Source: Timema cristinae
Lineage: Eukaryota > Arthropoda > Insecta > Phasmatodea > Timematidae
Direction of reading: 5' to 3'
NCBI GenBank assembly: GCA_039000515.1
Contig: JBCFYV010009882.1
Span: 53,309,846-53,373,845 of the forward strand
DNA: 64,000 nucleotides
Numbering within the stretch: position 1 is the stretch's first letter; each line of letters begins with the position of its first letter. Below the pieces are notes generated by a model. It saw nothing but the letters and a program-made list of their open reading frames with translations, was not told where the DNA came from and did no database searches. Below are positions 26,521-39,185 of the stretch, in pieces. The translations under genes were made by a program, and so were the position numbers.

Positions 26521-26766
26521 TGTAAAATTTTGAAATATTACATATTACAAAAACTTCATCAAACTGCAATATTGACAATAACAACACTCTAGGAGATGCA
26601 ATTGGAGTGGAAAACAAATCGATACCTAAAATGGGCTTACACGCCATTATTCTTAGAATATTTCAGTTGCTAGTAACCCAAGTGCCTGATAAAAATAATA
26701 TTGTTTGTATAATTTTTTTGTAATAATAATAATAATAATAAAAAATGTGTATGTGTTCTGAACCAG

Positions 26767-26933
26767 TTCAAAATGGCAGAAAGCAGTGGAGGTTATTGGT
26801 AACAAATGTGAAGCAAAGGTTCCTGACCTTGTGGAAGGCATGAAGTATCAGTTCCGAGTGCGAGCTGTCAATAAGGGAGGTCCAAGCAAACCTAGTGATC
26901 CAAGCAATACCATCACTGCAAAGGATCGATTTG
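26767..26933 (+). CDS. bt: Exon 9: C-terminal part of the exon-8 FN3b domain
   Basis: Acceptor tctgaaccag. It encodes SKWQKAVEV, then VEGMKYQFRVRAVNKGG, GPSKPSDPS and AKDRF. The donor is gtaaaa at 26934, phase 1. The domain totals 303 nt with exon 8. The acceptor has a poor pyrimidine tract because A-rich repeat sequence abuts it. Confidence 0.93.
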
Positions 26934-29613
26934 GTAAAAGGAAATACTAAGTATATTTTAGCTAAACTTTTAAATCATAAATTATTAGTCACCAGGGGTT
27001 GATGTTTCAATATCATATTTAATACTAGTTTGCCATGTTGAGGTTTACAGTAACCATTATGTTTATTTAGTTAATTGCTTGAATTGATTTTTCACTAGAG
27101 ATTAATTGATTTGGAGTTTATTTATAAATATGAATAGGTTGGCAACCAATACAGCTTAATGTTTAGTAAAAATAATGCAGTAAAAATATGGCAGTAAATC
27201 GTAAATGGAGGTCTACATTATTGGGAATGTGTCAATTTGCTCATATTAAAGCTTTGATTGTCTCTATCTAGTTTTAAATAAAGTTCACATTGTGTACTTA
27301 AATATTATGTTTTTAAACCAAAATATTAATACAAGTGACAGTAGAATGTTCTCATTCTAAAATAAATGCAATTCTTCAAGGCTGTTATTTGAACAGTAAT
27401 ATGTGATGACTGACGGGAAAGGTTAGGCTATTGGGACTTGGCTCTACTAGTTTACAATTTAGCCTATGTTTGTATATAAATATTCAAATATCAAATACTT
27501 TTGTCAGCTCACATGAAGAATAGGTATCTACATGAAAACATCTATCAAATCCTTCTTTAGACAGACATGTTTTTATTCACTAGCCTGAAATTAGTTTGAA
27601 AATCTCAATGACTTCTTCAAGCTACTGTGACGTAATGTTAGAGCCAAGGCTTTAGGAAGACCTTCTTTTGCAACAGCAGAAAACGTATTTAAACCTAAGT
27701 TAAATTTTAACCTCCACAAAATCTGACATTTAAACAATGCCCCTATTCAGGAGCAACCACGAAATTGACATGACACGTGATCTGACAGTAGCTTGGCAAA
27801 ACTATAAAAGGGACATATAAGTGATGATACTACGTGTGACTCAAAGCACACCGGAATGATTTAGCACCTTTTCATCTATTAAAAATGTTTAACTCTAATG
27901 ATGATGATTCTATGGCCTTATTGAATTGAGTCAATGTTATTAGACACTATAATAATGATCACGGTGAACGATGCTTTTTGATGCATCCTTTTTGTCAAAC
28001 AGATTAAATTTTATTATACATACATACATACATACATACACACAAACCTAATCACTCCATTCCCTTACGATGTAGGCAAAAAACTGTGAATATAGTTTAA
28101 AAAACAACTTTGTACTTAATACATCCTCACTAAATTTCTCCACATTTCCCTATCCTAGAATACTTCCTTCGCTACATCAACATCCATACACCAAATCATA
28201 CATACTCTTTTATTCTTAAAACTTTTAATGTTTCTCTTTTTCACATATTCATCTAAAACATTTAGCCACGACTTACATGGCTTAACCTTTCCTTTTGATC
28301 TATACATTTTACCTTCATATATTTGTTTAGTCACTCGATCCATACTCATTCTCTTAATATGCCCAAACTCCCGTAAGAAATTTCTTTCACATTGCCCTAT
28401 TGGATTCCCTTTCAAACCACACTCCTTCAGCACCCATTCATTACTGTTCCAGTCCATTCGAGTTTTTCCACATACATTTCCTAGATATCTCATCCCAACC
28501 ACATAAACCATGCTCTTGGGTTTCTCCTGACAAATCCACGATTCACATCCATCCAACAATGCTTGTGTTAAGACACTTTTGTATACTGCCATCTTTACCT
28601 CTTTCGATACTACTTCATTCTTTGCAATAGTCGACATACATCAAACTACTCTCCAATATTCTCTCCAGTATGTTGATTTCACCATCTAACATTCCAATTT
28701 CAAAACCTTTTGCCCAGATACACAAAATCATTCATGTGTTCTTACAGTGTTCAATTTATACTAAGATGACAATCATTTCCTGATCCGTCCTTATCAAAAA
28801 CCAATACCTTAGTTTTGGAAACATTTATTCAAAAATCCATTCTGTCTGTCACCACACTCAAATGATTTTATGCATTCTGCATGTCACTTTCCTTCTCAGC
28901 CATTAATACGGCATCATCTACATATAACAGCACTCTCATATTCACATTGTCTAATAGTAAACCAACCCCGTCCCCACAAGCACCCCTCATACATTTATCC
29001 ATGAAAACATTAAACAACCATGGAGACATAACACAATCTTGTCTAACACCCTGTTTAATGTAAAATCATTTCCATTTTATTAGTACAAACTATTTTACTA
29101 TATTTTCATGTAGTCCATAGAGATGTGTCCGATGCACTATTTTACAAATGTAATTTTCAAATAGAATTCTTAATTCTACCTTTGAATCCCATATCTCAAA
29201 TCTATAATTTGAATATGATTTTTTTTTTATTAACATAAGAGAAAATAGGAATATAAAATAATGATAAAAAGTAGAAATAGTAGCTAAATTTTAATTTTGT
29301 TTGCATAAATTCATTCATTACAACATTCATACATAAAGTTGTGTTTTAACTGTCTCGGGTCTTTTTGTTAAGTGTTTTTTCTAATTATGTTGGGGCTGAA
29401 CCACCAATAAGCAGTATTAGTGCTTTAAAACCAATATTCTAAATGTTAAAATCTTTTTTTAATCCCGAGTCCTCAAATTTTTAATATCCTTAAGGATTTA
29501 ATGTGTCAAGGATTTAAGGATCCTATGTTAGTTTAATGTTAAAATTTGAATGTTTACTCGTTTAAAAACAAAATACGTATTAAAAGTTCCTCTTGAAATG
29601 CTTATAATTTCAG
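26934..29613 (+). other. Intron 9 (2.7 kb)
   Basis: Contains a minus-strand LINE relic (about 28050-29065), preceded by a TACA microsatellite (28016-28042). 26934-28010 and 29100-29610 are AT-rich with nothing recognised. Confidence 0.8.
28050..29065 (-). pseudogene. LINE (non-LTR retrotransposon) RT and C-terminal region, near-intact but broken
   Basis: On the minus strand, from 29062 downward: a GVRQDCVMSPWLFNVFMD-type motif, then a YVDDAVLMAE catalytic box (YxDD, about 28915), then FVYLG. After several stops follows a 160-codon open segment (28637-28155) with MAVYKSVLTQALLDGCESW and FLREFGHIKRM, the usual LINE C-terminal domain. A second, more worn copy lies at 62700-63295. No 5' ORF or endonuclease is present. 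Confidence 0.85.
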
Positions 29614-29895
29614 CACCTCCTCGCATTGATCGAAGTTCTTTAAAGAACCAGACAATTAAAGCTGGCCAAAATATTCGATTTGATGTGAAGATAAGTGGGG
29701 AACCACCACCGAGCAAATCATGGTTCTTGAACAAATCTCCTCTTGACACTAAAGGTGATATTACTGTAGACAGTGAAGACTACAAGACCAAGTTGATTAT
29801 TTCATTAGTTACAAGGAAACATTCAGGAACATATGTCATCAAGGCTTCAAACAGTGCTGGTAGTGATGAGGCTTCTGTAGAAATTACAGTTGTAG
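29614..29895 (+). CDS. bt: Exon 10: complete Ig domain in one exon
   Basis: Acceptor cttataatttcag. It runs PPRIDRSSL, FDVKISGEPPPSKSW, DITVDSEDYKTKLII, HSGTYVIKASNSAGSDEASVEITVV. The donor is gtgagt at 29896. It starts and ends in phase 1 and is 282 nt, so it is a symmetric module that could be skipped without frame change. Confidence 0.96.
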
Positions 29896-32800
29896 GTGAG
29901 TAATAAACTAACTATTGTTTATTTATTTGGAAATACAATATTTTTAAACTACTATTCAATCATCTATCAAATCAAAGCTATAAATAAGATTACAATTAAA
30001 ATCTCTAAGATACAATAAAACATCGGATTCAAAAAGATTTCTAGTATAACTATAAATGGCTATTTAACAATAAATTAAATATACTTTTTGTTGCGAAATA
30101 TTGTTTACTCTAAATGTTTGGTATACTTTTTTTAATTAAAATAGCTCTTAAATCTACATATATTTAATATTTATGTTTCATATTTAAGGCACATTTTGTA
30201 ATTAGAGAAATGTACCTACTTGATCATATTTAGAAAGTGAAATTAGTCTTAAAATATATAATGACAAATAAGAATAGTAAGAAAGAAAATTCTTTGATCA
30301 ATGACATTAGAATTTACTTTAAAAACACATTCTAGTTTTAGTTTAGTTAGTTGGCAAAATTATTTTCTTCAAATATTAGCTTTCACCAAAAAACAAATGC
30401 AATTTTATTAACTCCCCCATCTCAGCCAAATGATTAACTATATAGTTCTAAAATCAAAACTAGGGGGAAAAAAACCTCCATATCTCAGGCGACAAAATGG
30501 TTTTATATATATTTCCAACTCAAATATAATCATTATGAAACTAAACATCTTGGAGGACAAAGCATACAAATTATGTTGGGAGATTGATGAAAGCAAAGGA
30601 AATCAAATATACTTATTCAAAACTTGCTGTTGTAATTTTGGTTTCTATTAAACACTCTTCACATGCTTTAATGTTGAAATATGTTGAGAAACATGAAATC
30701 TTAGGTCAGCAGTACTGTTTTGATTATAAAAAAAATCATACCAATGGTTTTTAAATATCGCCTTATTTTTGCACCTATCTATTTATTAACATGTACTATG
30801 ATGTTTTGAGAAGTCTTTAACTTTAAAAAACTTTTTTCTTAAGACAGAATTATTTATTTAAATAAATTACACCACTATTATGTGATTTAATGTCCACAAC
30901 TATCAAATTACTAGTAAAATGAAGGACTAAGCAGCTTTTAGTAAGAAAGTAGTACTAAGCTTGGTAGCCACCACAATAAGATTAAGGGCCATGGTTAAAC
31001 TAGGCGTTGTGTTTTACAATACCATTTTTATGTGCTTGTTAAATTAAGAACAGGTGCCTTCCATTAGTTTTCATCATTAACTTTCTCGGAGTGCCAGATT
31101 TGTTTCAGAACTTTTGAATGGCTTAATTTGGCCATAGAGAATATAAGCAAGTCATTAAAACATCTATGGAACTGTTATGAAAACAAATCAATCAAAACAA
31201 GTCTTACTTAACACACCTTTGTAGGTTATCTGCTATATTTTATTGTACTGTTAACTCTCGATTATTCGCGGTAATGGAGGGGACGAGTGCCGCGGATAAC
31301 CCAAAGCCGCGGATAATCTGCATGTTTAGTATAACAAGAATTGCAGCACATTCAATCAAAACTAGTACTCACCTATCGTCACTGCATCTAAGAAGGTGAC
31401 ATTATATTTCACTCACTAAGATAATAATACAAAAAATTAAATCAATATACTGTATTCTCCAAATGGACACATCACTTAAAAAGTCTGTATTAGTCTTATA
31501 CTTAATTGAAGCTGCTTCCTTTTTCCTTATCCCGCTATGTATTTTCTGTAACATCAGCTTGTCAGTTAGGAGCGTGTCATCTTCCTGTTCGAGATCATTA
31601 AGTAGGTCCAACCCTGAAAGCCCTCCTCCCCTCCTGCATACACTTTTTGTCTCTCTGGCCATTATATCTTCCCTAGGGACTTATTGATTACAACAATCAG
31701 TAGCTCTGTATTCTCCATCAACGCGACGTTTTTCCAAAGGGTATCCCCGTGCTGTTGGCGATACTGCGGATAGGCTGCAAAGTGGATAATACACCTGCGG
31801 ATGTTCGGGAGTTTACTGGGTTTATTTTTTGTTGAAAATCATAAAAATAAACTGAATTAAATTCAAATGAAGAAGAGGAAATTTTGTTAAATGAATTAAT
31901 AGATAAATACAAATGATGGAAAATAAACAATTCTAATTAGTGTTCAATCATTTCAAGAATGTCTAACAATTTATTTTAGTTTGAACAAAAACGTAAATAA
32001 AAATTCCTCATTATAAAATTCCAGGAAATTCTTTTGTTCCAAGTTTTTTTTTTTGTCTTCGAAGCCTTGGGTTCCTAAGAACCTCTAACTCATTTTCAAA
32101 GTCGTCATAATGTAACCTCACTTTAATAATAACAATCACCTTGAAAACAATATGGAGTAGTGTTTAACGTTGTTAATGTGGACATCATGTTTACTAACCA
32201 GAAGGCAGGCCTCGCATTAACTTTATGAGCATATTTACTTGGACATTAGCGCAAATGGAACATTGTAAAAAAAACTAGGGGTTGATATAACTTAACCTTA
32301 TGTTAAGTCCTATTAAATAGAATTAATTGACATTGTAAGTTTGGGCTTAAGTCCATTTTTTTAAAATATGTATTGGTTTTAGTTAATGAGCCAGAAATAT
32401 GTGCTGTTAGCTTTATAAATCAGTGACCTAACTTTAGGGGAAAAAAAATACAACTTAAAATTTTGATAAACGACGTATCATAATCCCCCTAAAACAAAAC
32501 AAAAAAATGTTTTCACGATTTTGTCTCTCTACTTTTGTGTCTCTAGATCAGACTAGAGCCGGAACCATTTTACCAATCAGGCTAAAACTTTGTATCGAGG
32601 GTTTTTATAAGTTTCCCCTGAGGAGTTTTTGGAATTGGATAAGCAACCCTGAAATTAAGGGTAGTTTAATCAAGGGTAAACAGAGTAAGAATAGATTTCA
32701 TCTAAATCTGCCCGAACAAAGTTGATTATATTCTATATCTAGACACTTTTTAACGCAATTTTCATTTACACATGAAAATTACTTTGACGTACCTTCCATA

Positions 32801-34154
32801 AGCAGAAATTTCCAATTTTTTTAATATCTCCACAACTATTTGAGATATGAAATATCTCTTATCATTGTAAATTTGTAGTGCTATTAAAACTAAAAATATG
32901 TTATTTGAAATTTATTTTTTGTAAAACTATTAGTTTCTGAGGTATAAGTATATATATATATATATATTAATTCAGGTCCTTGTTTCTTTAACTGTGCTTA
33001 TTATTTCACTCGGATCTTTGGTGGAGTGTTTCTGCAACATTGTATATAATTTTGTTTCAAAAATCTTAAAAGTGTGTATCAAATGTCTCTATATTAAGAT
33101 AAAGAAGAGAAAGTCTTACCGGTGCACCTTACCATTTATTTTTAAAATTGTACTGTTTGAACCCAGTTTATTCCCTTACAATCTATATACAGTTGATATT
33201 AGCTACAATAATCTAATTTTCGCACTGTGCAGTATTGTGTGCAGGATATTAATAGCTAATGAATAATAGGGTTGGATTGCACGATACAATAAACAATATA
33301 CAATTAAAATGAAATGTACTGAACTGTATATGTGCTCATTCGCTGAAACAGCCCTCGCTGATGGCCCTGGAAAAAGTGGGAGGTAATTATTATTATGTAG
33401 GCTATTTTAGAAACTTTCACTAAAGGGAGAAGGCAGAACTGATCACGCTTAGCATTAAACAATGGTATTCAAGACATGCCTACAGTAAAATATTGTATAT
33501 AGACTAGTGTACAATTTTCGTCTGCCGTAAGATTGTTAAGCATAAATATGCATATCTATCAGTGAACGTGTATATTATTGGAAGTTGTATCTTGGAATGA
33601 CCAAAAATTGTAAAATTGGTTAAGTGTGGATCTCCCATTTCATACTATCCGTCTTTTCATAAAGTGCACTTTAAATGCCTCAAATAAATTAAATGAATTA
33701 TATGGTATTACTTATAGGCTACACCATAGTTAAATCTGTCATGATGATGCTGCTATCTTTCAATTTAAATGGAGTGTACACTTCATCAACAAACTGAAAT
33801 TTAGTAGTCCTATCCCTACAGTATAAGCTTCACAATATTGGAATCAACATTATGTAAGAATGTTACTTTTTAGTATTAATGCTATACTATAATCACCCTC
33901 AAAGACTTACATTTATTGAATACACTATGATTATAACTTATAATCTAAGCCATAGTCAAATCAATCACAATACGATTAATACCTTTCAGCGTAAAATACC
34001 CTTAAAGTTTGCAAACCTATCTAACACGTTTCCACTATGACCATATTGTAATCCTTCAAATCTCACTCTAAACTAATTGTACACACAGTCTTTTGAAAGA
34101 TTGAAACACATATTTATTTTTAATGTTAATAAATTACATTATAATACATTTCAG
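29896..34154 (+). other. Intron 10 (4.3 kb)
   Basis: Contains a 571-bp Tigger/pogo-like element (31248-31818) and a short TA run (32948-32967). The other sequence (29900-31240 and 31820-34150) is AT-rich, with several 70-90-codon ORFs that show no family signature. Confidence 0.8.
31248..31818 (-). mobile_element. Short Tigger/pogo-like DNA transposon, internally deleted
   Basis: The left end CTGTTAACTCTCGATTATTCGCGG and the inverted right end CAGTAAACTCCCGAACATCCGCAGG match at most positions. They carry the CTCGATTATxCGCGG signature of pogo/Tigger ends. GCCGCGGATAA is repeated just inside the left end. A minus-strand 86-codon ORF (31662-31402) with acidic and LTDKL segments may be a transposase C-terminal remnant. 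The size is far below a full 2-3 kb element. Confidence 0.65.
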
Positions 34155-34295
34155 ATAAACCTACAAAGCCTGAAGGACCTTTGAAAATCTCAGATATTCA
34201 TAAAGAGGGATGCAATTTGAAGTGGAATGCACCAGAGGATGATGGAGGGTCACCTATTGAACATTATGTTGTGGAAAAAATGGATACTGATTCAG
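34155..34295 (+). CDS. bt: Exon 11: N-terminal part of an FN3a domain
   Basis: Acceptor atacatttcag. It encodes KPTKPEGPLKISDI, EGCNLKWNAPEDDGG, then HYVVEKMDTDS. The donor is gtagtt at 34296, phase 1, at module position 141, inside the C'/E loop before the GRWVPVGR motif. Confidence 0.94.
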
Positions 34296-34789
34296 GTAGT
34301 TCATATTTTAGTTAATTCAACAGTGCTTTTTGCGTCCTAATATAACAATGTTTAATTATAGAAGACATACCTATGATAAATTAAAACACTAAATCAACTT
34401 ATGACATATGTTAGCAAAATCAAGTGTTATATTTTTAAATCTAAATTACATCAGTTATTATTAAGTACAGTACTTTTTAAAAGATACAAATATTGAAACT
34501 ACAATTAGATAATACGGACACATTAGGTAGAATATTCATTTACCTTTTGAACTCTTTTGATTTTACATTGAATAAACTCCAATTAAATGGATTGATGTTC
34601 ATGATCGGATGAACTTAAAAGATAATTTACTATTCCAGCCTTTTATCATCAGACGAAGTATATTTATTAAAGTTTGTACAGATGCAAAGTTATAATGTTA
34701 TATATTTACTTTCTATCGATTGATTTTATATTGATATAGTTTGCAAATTATAAAAAATACTAGTCCCATTCTCTTTTAATTGTTTCTAG
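34296..34789 (+). other. Intron 11 (0.5 kb)
   Basis: Short AT-rich intron with no repeat recognised. Confidence 0.88.
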
Positions 34790-34948
34790 GACGCTGGGTA
34801 CCTGTAGGACGAAGCAAGGAGCCTAAGATGGAAGTTGAGAACCTTCAGCCTGGCCAAGAATATAAGTTTCGTGTCATGGCCGTCAATGCAGAGGGAGAAT
34901 CTGAACCTCTAGAGGCAGAAAAACCAATAATTGCAAAGAATCCCTTTG
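34790..34948 (+). CDS. bt: Exon 12: C-terminal part of the exon-11 FN3a domain
   Basis: Acceptor aattgtttctag. It encodes RWVPVGRSKEP, then PGQEYKFRVMAVNAEG, ESEPLEAEKP, AKNPF. The donor is gtaaga at 34949, phase 1. With exon 11 the domain is exactly 300 nt. Confidence 0.95.
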
Positions 34949-35509
34949 GTAAGATTTTAAATGAAAAATATACTCTCACTATTTCGCTATTATTTTCTTA
35001 TAAATTTTATGTGCTTTTCCAGTGTTCACGTTTTCATTCGAAGTCAAGTACAAAGTGTACTAAAGTATTTTACAAATTTAGTAACCCTTTTCTACTAGTT
35101 AACAAAATGTCATTTGTGTTTAAATTTTCATAAGATAATCTGTATAACCTTGACAGGTTATAAACCCAGATCATTGCTTTTAGTGTTTACAAAATGAAAT
35201 AGTTTGAAGTAAAGAGTGTTAGAGGGAAAGTGTGGTTTTCTTTATTCGAAGGGAAATGTGCTTTTCTTAAAAACTCTAAAATAAAAATAATTTTCGTACC
35301 CAACACACATCGAAGCTTCAAGCAAGTAATACTTTTATACCCCAAATGAAAGCCCTACTTTTCAAAAATGACGTCTGAGCATGTGTTAGCAGGGAAAAGG
35401 TTAAACAAACGATAATGGATGGTGACACGACATCTAAAATAACAGCAAAGGCCTGAAATGTTGCTGACCAGCGGTCTCATTTTGATTTAGTTTTAGTCAT
35501 CAACCCATC

Positions 35510-36060
35510 AGAGCTAAATCAATTGAAAAAGTGCAATTGCTCCTGAAAAAAAGTCCGGAGAAAATTTCACAGCACTTAATAGTTAAAAGGACCCACTAGG
35601 AAAGCATGGCTTCTGAAGAAACTGATGCTACACAAAATGGTGGAAAGTGGTGACATGAGAGAACATAGCACAGAGTTTTTTGATGCACTGGGTAAGAGCT
35701 CAGTAAATAAAATTCGAAATTAATTTAAATTTGCTGAAAATCATGTTGTTATACAGATTGTAACCAAGCTTAGAAAACTTTAGTTGCAAGATAGAAACAC
35801 GTGACGATCTCCATAAACAAGAAACCTTTAAAATTAAATATTTGAAGAAAGTGATATGAAAAGTTCAAAGCAACATGACGTCACATCAAATTCTAATGCC
35901 ATAATGGCAAGTAGTAATGGCATCAGTGAAAATAACCAAAAATTCTGGAAGAAGGTGGAGAAACAATACTAGGTAAACGAATAAAACAAGCATTTTCCAT
36001 ATAAGTGTCAGCACTGTAAAAGGGTAGGGCACAAAATTGTAACGAGCTGTTTAAAAATAC
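35510..36060 (+). pseudogene. Possible retrotransposon Gag relic with a zinc-knuckle-like end
   Basis: In broken frames this region gives REHSTEFFDALGKSSV, a helix-rich stretch like Copia Gag, and near 36000 a CxxCxxxxH-type knuckle (CQHCKRVGHK) followed by Cys. Many stops interrupt it and no protease or integrase follows. Assignment rests on the knuckle and layout only. Confidence 0.4.
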
Positions 36061-36129
36061 AACATGTTCTATTTTAATAATAATCATTAATTTCAAATAC
36101 AGAGCATCGTTTTTTTTCTGATTCTTTCA

Positions 36130-38152
36130 ACTCAGGGGATGAGCGGGTGGAACCAATTAAAACCGAAGAAAAAATAACCGCATCTTCGTCCAATAGAAGC
36201 TGCTCTTACTTTACTCATAAGAATGATCCCTCTTATACTCAAATTCACTTTGTATTTATTGCCATCGATGATTTTGGAGATGGTACACCAAAACCGCAAT
36301 GAGTTATTTGTGGAGACACTTTGTCTAACGATGAGATGAAGCCCTCGAAGTGGAAACGGCATTTAATTACCAAACATAAGGATGTGACTTCAAAGTCAAT
36401 AGAGTTTTTTTTAAAATAAAGTGTGTTGATTTTAAAACCCTACAGATATATGTATTTAATGCATCGCATATAAATAGTAATGCTATGTGTGCCTCATATA
36501 AAGTCACCCTTCAGGTCGATAAGTCAGAATAACCAGACACACATGCTAAAACCTTGGGATGGATTGTATTAATTATGTGTCCTTTGAAGTATTAAATAAG
36601 ATGGTGGTGAAGAAAGTTGTTCAGCTTCCACTCTCAAATGATACTATAGCTCAAAGAATTAATGATCTTGTTGATGAATTGGGAGAACAGCTCATAGAAA
36701 AGGTTAAATTTGCAAAGTACTTTTATTTGCATATTGATGAATCCACCAATGTGGCTAATATGGAAATTTTGGTGGTGTGTGTGCATTATTACTAATGAAT
36801 ATAAAGTTGATTGATTTTGAAGGAAGAATTTTTTCTGCTTCACTGCCAACAAACACAACTAGCTCTGAACTTTTCAGGGTGTTAAGCAACTACATAAACA
36901 GTAAATGTGGATTGGATTTTAAGTTTTTTGTTGGCGTATGTACTGATGGTACTGCAGCAATGACAGGGAGACATTCCGGAATGAGTGCCCAGATTAAGGT
37001 GTTGGCACATGAATACAAATCTAAACACTGTTTTTTTCACAAAGAAAGTCTCATCACAAATGAAATGTCGACAAAATTGAACAACCTACTTAGTGAAGTG
37101 GTAATCATTGTAAGCCACATAAATGCAAACGCTTTAAATCAAGATTGTTTGGCTAACTATAATCAGCTTCTATTGTATGCTGATATACATTGGTTGTCAA
37201 GAGATAAAGAAAGTCCTGTCGAGAGTGTTTGATCTGAGGAATGAGCTTCCTGAATTTCTAAAAGGAAAAAAAACCTGCTTGGTGAGAACTGCTTAAATAC
37301 AATGATTGGATACTAGATTGGCATATTTAAAAGCTATCTTTTCATTTTAAATGAACTTAACACGCCCATGCAAGGAAGACTGTCTTATTGTTTTACTATG
37401 GCAGACACAATAGAAGGGTTAAAACGAAATATGAAAACTCGGAAGACTATAGTTTCAAAGGATTACTATCACATTTTTCGCCATTTGGCCGAAACTACTA
37501 GCAAAGCAGGTGAGGATCTTGATGTAACATCTTTGCTCAATTTCATTTTACATCATTTGACAAACTTAAAGCGGTTTGATTTCTACTCCCAGAAGAGGAG
37601 GATCCACGGATAGGGACTAACTGGATGGTTTCAAAATCAATTTATGACATAAAATTATGAGATGCCTTTTAACATAGATAATCACCTAATTGACCTAGGT
37701 GCTAATGAAGAATTGAAAAATTATTTCCAAAGTACAACTTCTCTTGCTTCCTTCTGGGTAAAAGTGAAAACAGAATTCCCAGATATTTGTGAAATTGCAA
37801 TGATAATTCTTTTACCCTTTGCCTCGACCTACCTTTGCGAGACTGGTTTCTCTCTCATGAGTGTAATTAAGACGAAATATCATAACATTGTCGATATTCA
37901 CTGTCCGTAACGAGTTGATCTGTCCAAAATAGAGACACCACTTGAAAGAATGTGCAAAATTAATCCCACCTCATTTGTCCCATTAAGAGTTATATTATGT
38001 TCTTTTGTTAATATCAATAAATCAATGCTTCCATAAAGAATAATACCTTTAATACCTACCCCACAAGGTATTAACTCTACACCAAGTCAGTCCCTGGGTG
38101 CCAATTAAAAAAATATTCCGGTCCGCCACACGGTAAAGTTTGAGTACCACTG
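36130..38152 (+). pseudogene. hAT transposase pseudogene, BED-finger (ZBED5-like) type, with 3' terminal repeat
   Basis: The BED finger is readable near 36290-36410 (KPQ-stop-VICGDTLSN, PSKWKRHLITKH); its first Cys codon is now TGA. Next come LHIDESTNVANM (about 36728), the catalytic core with the DEST box, then CTDGTAAMTG (about 36940) and HWLSRDKE. Last is the C-terminal dimerisation part FASTYLCETGFSLM (about 37830). At least five stops or frameshifts separate the pieces. The 3' end reads GTAAAGTTTGAGTACCACTG (38133-38152), a hAT terminal repeat. The matching 5' end was not found. Confidence 0.85.
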
Positions 38153-38214
38153 CATTAGAGGAAATGGGTTTTCTCATAACTGCAAATACAGAGTCGGCAT
38201 TGAAGACTAAAGAC

Positions 38215-38860
38215 CCCCACCTAATTCAAGCTGAAAGGCTCTAGGAGTTATTATGGCATTGTGTACACATATTTAAACATAAAGTTAGCAGGTAAACCAC
38301 ATCTCCTCAAGGCTCTCGATCATGCTAGGGGGTGCTAAAAGATCATATAGCAGTGTGCACACCTATCATAATGTAGCATTAGCAGGAAAACCACATTTCC
38401 CTGGTGTTATCAATCATGCTAGAAGCAACTAGAAGATCTTATGGCAGTATACACACACACACACACACCTTAATGTAACATTAGCAGGGAAACCACATTT
38501 CCCTGAAGTTTCCGATCATACTCTAAGGTGCCAGAAGTTATAAAGGCAGTGTGCACACATATCTTAATGTGATGTCAACAGGGAAACCTCAGTTCTCCAA
38601 AGCTTTAGATCATACTAGAAGATTCTAGAAAATCTTATGTTATTGTTCACATACATAATAACATAACGTCAACAGGAAAACCACATTTCCCCTAGAATAT
38701 TGATCATGCTAAAAGGCTCTAAGATATCTCATGGCTGTGTCCACACATGTCTTAATGTAGTGTAAGCATATAAACAGCATTTCCCTGAAGTTATTGATCA
38801 TTCTGGAAGGCTCTGGGAGGTCTGCTGGCATTACATTTACATGTCTTAGAAGTCATGTCC
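38215..38860. repeat. Diverged minisatellite, about 95-bp unit, about six copies
   Basis: The anchor AAACCACATTTCCCTGAAG, or variants of it, recurs at about 38294, 38388, 38490, 38583, 38678 and 38772 (spacing 92-103). Between anchors each unit repeats GATCATGCTAGAAGG, CTCTAGAAGATCTTATGGCA, GTGTGCACACATATCTTAAT and a GTAGCATTAGCAGG-type segment. One unit carries an AC run (38453-38467). Confidence 0.9.
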
Positions 38861-39126
38861 GGATTTGACCATAAGAGACATGAAACTCTTGTCATCCAAC
38901 TGGACACCCAGAATAAGGGGGTCAGGGGTGTTGGTCATTTTAGTATCTAAAATGCTACACACCATATCAATTTCTCTAATTCCATAATATTACTCTTAAA
39001 ACAAACTTAATATACAAAAGTGCATTTTGTTATAAAATAAAAGTAATTACAGCTTACATTTAACCTTTTTATCTTTCATAAACCTTGTTAATTACAATTG
39101 TCTGCTATCAATAATATGTTTCCTAA

Positions 39127-39185
39127 AAGTGAAACACATCTATGAGTTTGTTCTAAAGTGAAACACATCTATGAGTTTGTTCTTC
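39127..39185. repeat. 30-bp tandem duplication
   Basis: AAAGTGAAACACATCTATGA plus GTTTGTTCT occurs twice in direct succession with no visible mismatch, so the duplication is recent. Confidence 0.95.

Larger units (their letters stand above)
25603..26766 (+). other. Intron 8 (1.2 kb)
   Basis: Largely made of two consecutive minus-strand SINE-B copies (25888-26130, 26236-26458), followed by one hAT-like terminal sequence (26455-26520). A short TAA run (about 26723-26740) lies just before exon 9. Confidence 0.8.

Noticed and set aside
32994..33266. 90-codon ORF in intron 10
   Set aside because: Low-complexity hydrophobic translation of AT-rich sequence; no homology recognised.
38215..38860. 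CRISPR-like array because of regular spacing of a common motif
   Set aside because: The whole 95-bp unit repeats with divergence, not a short exact repeat with unique spacers, and the genome is eukaryotic.
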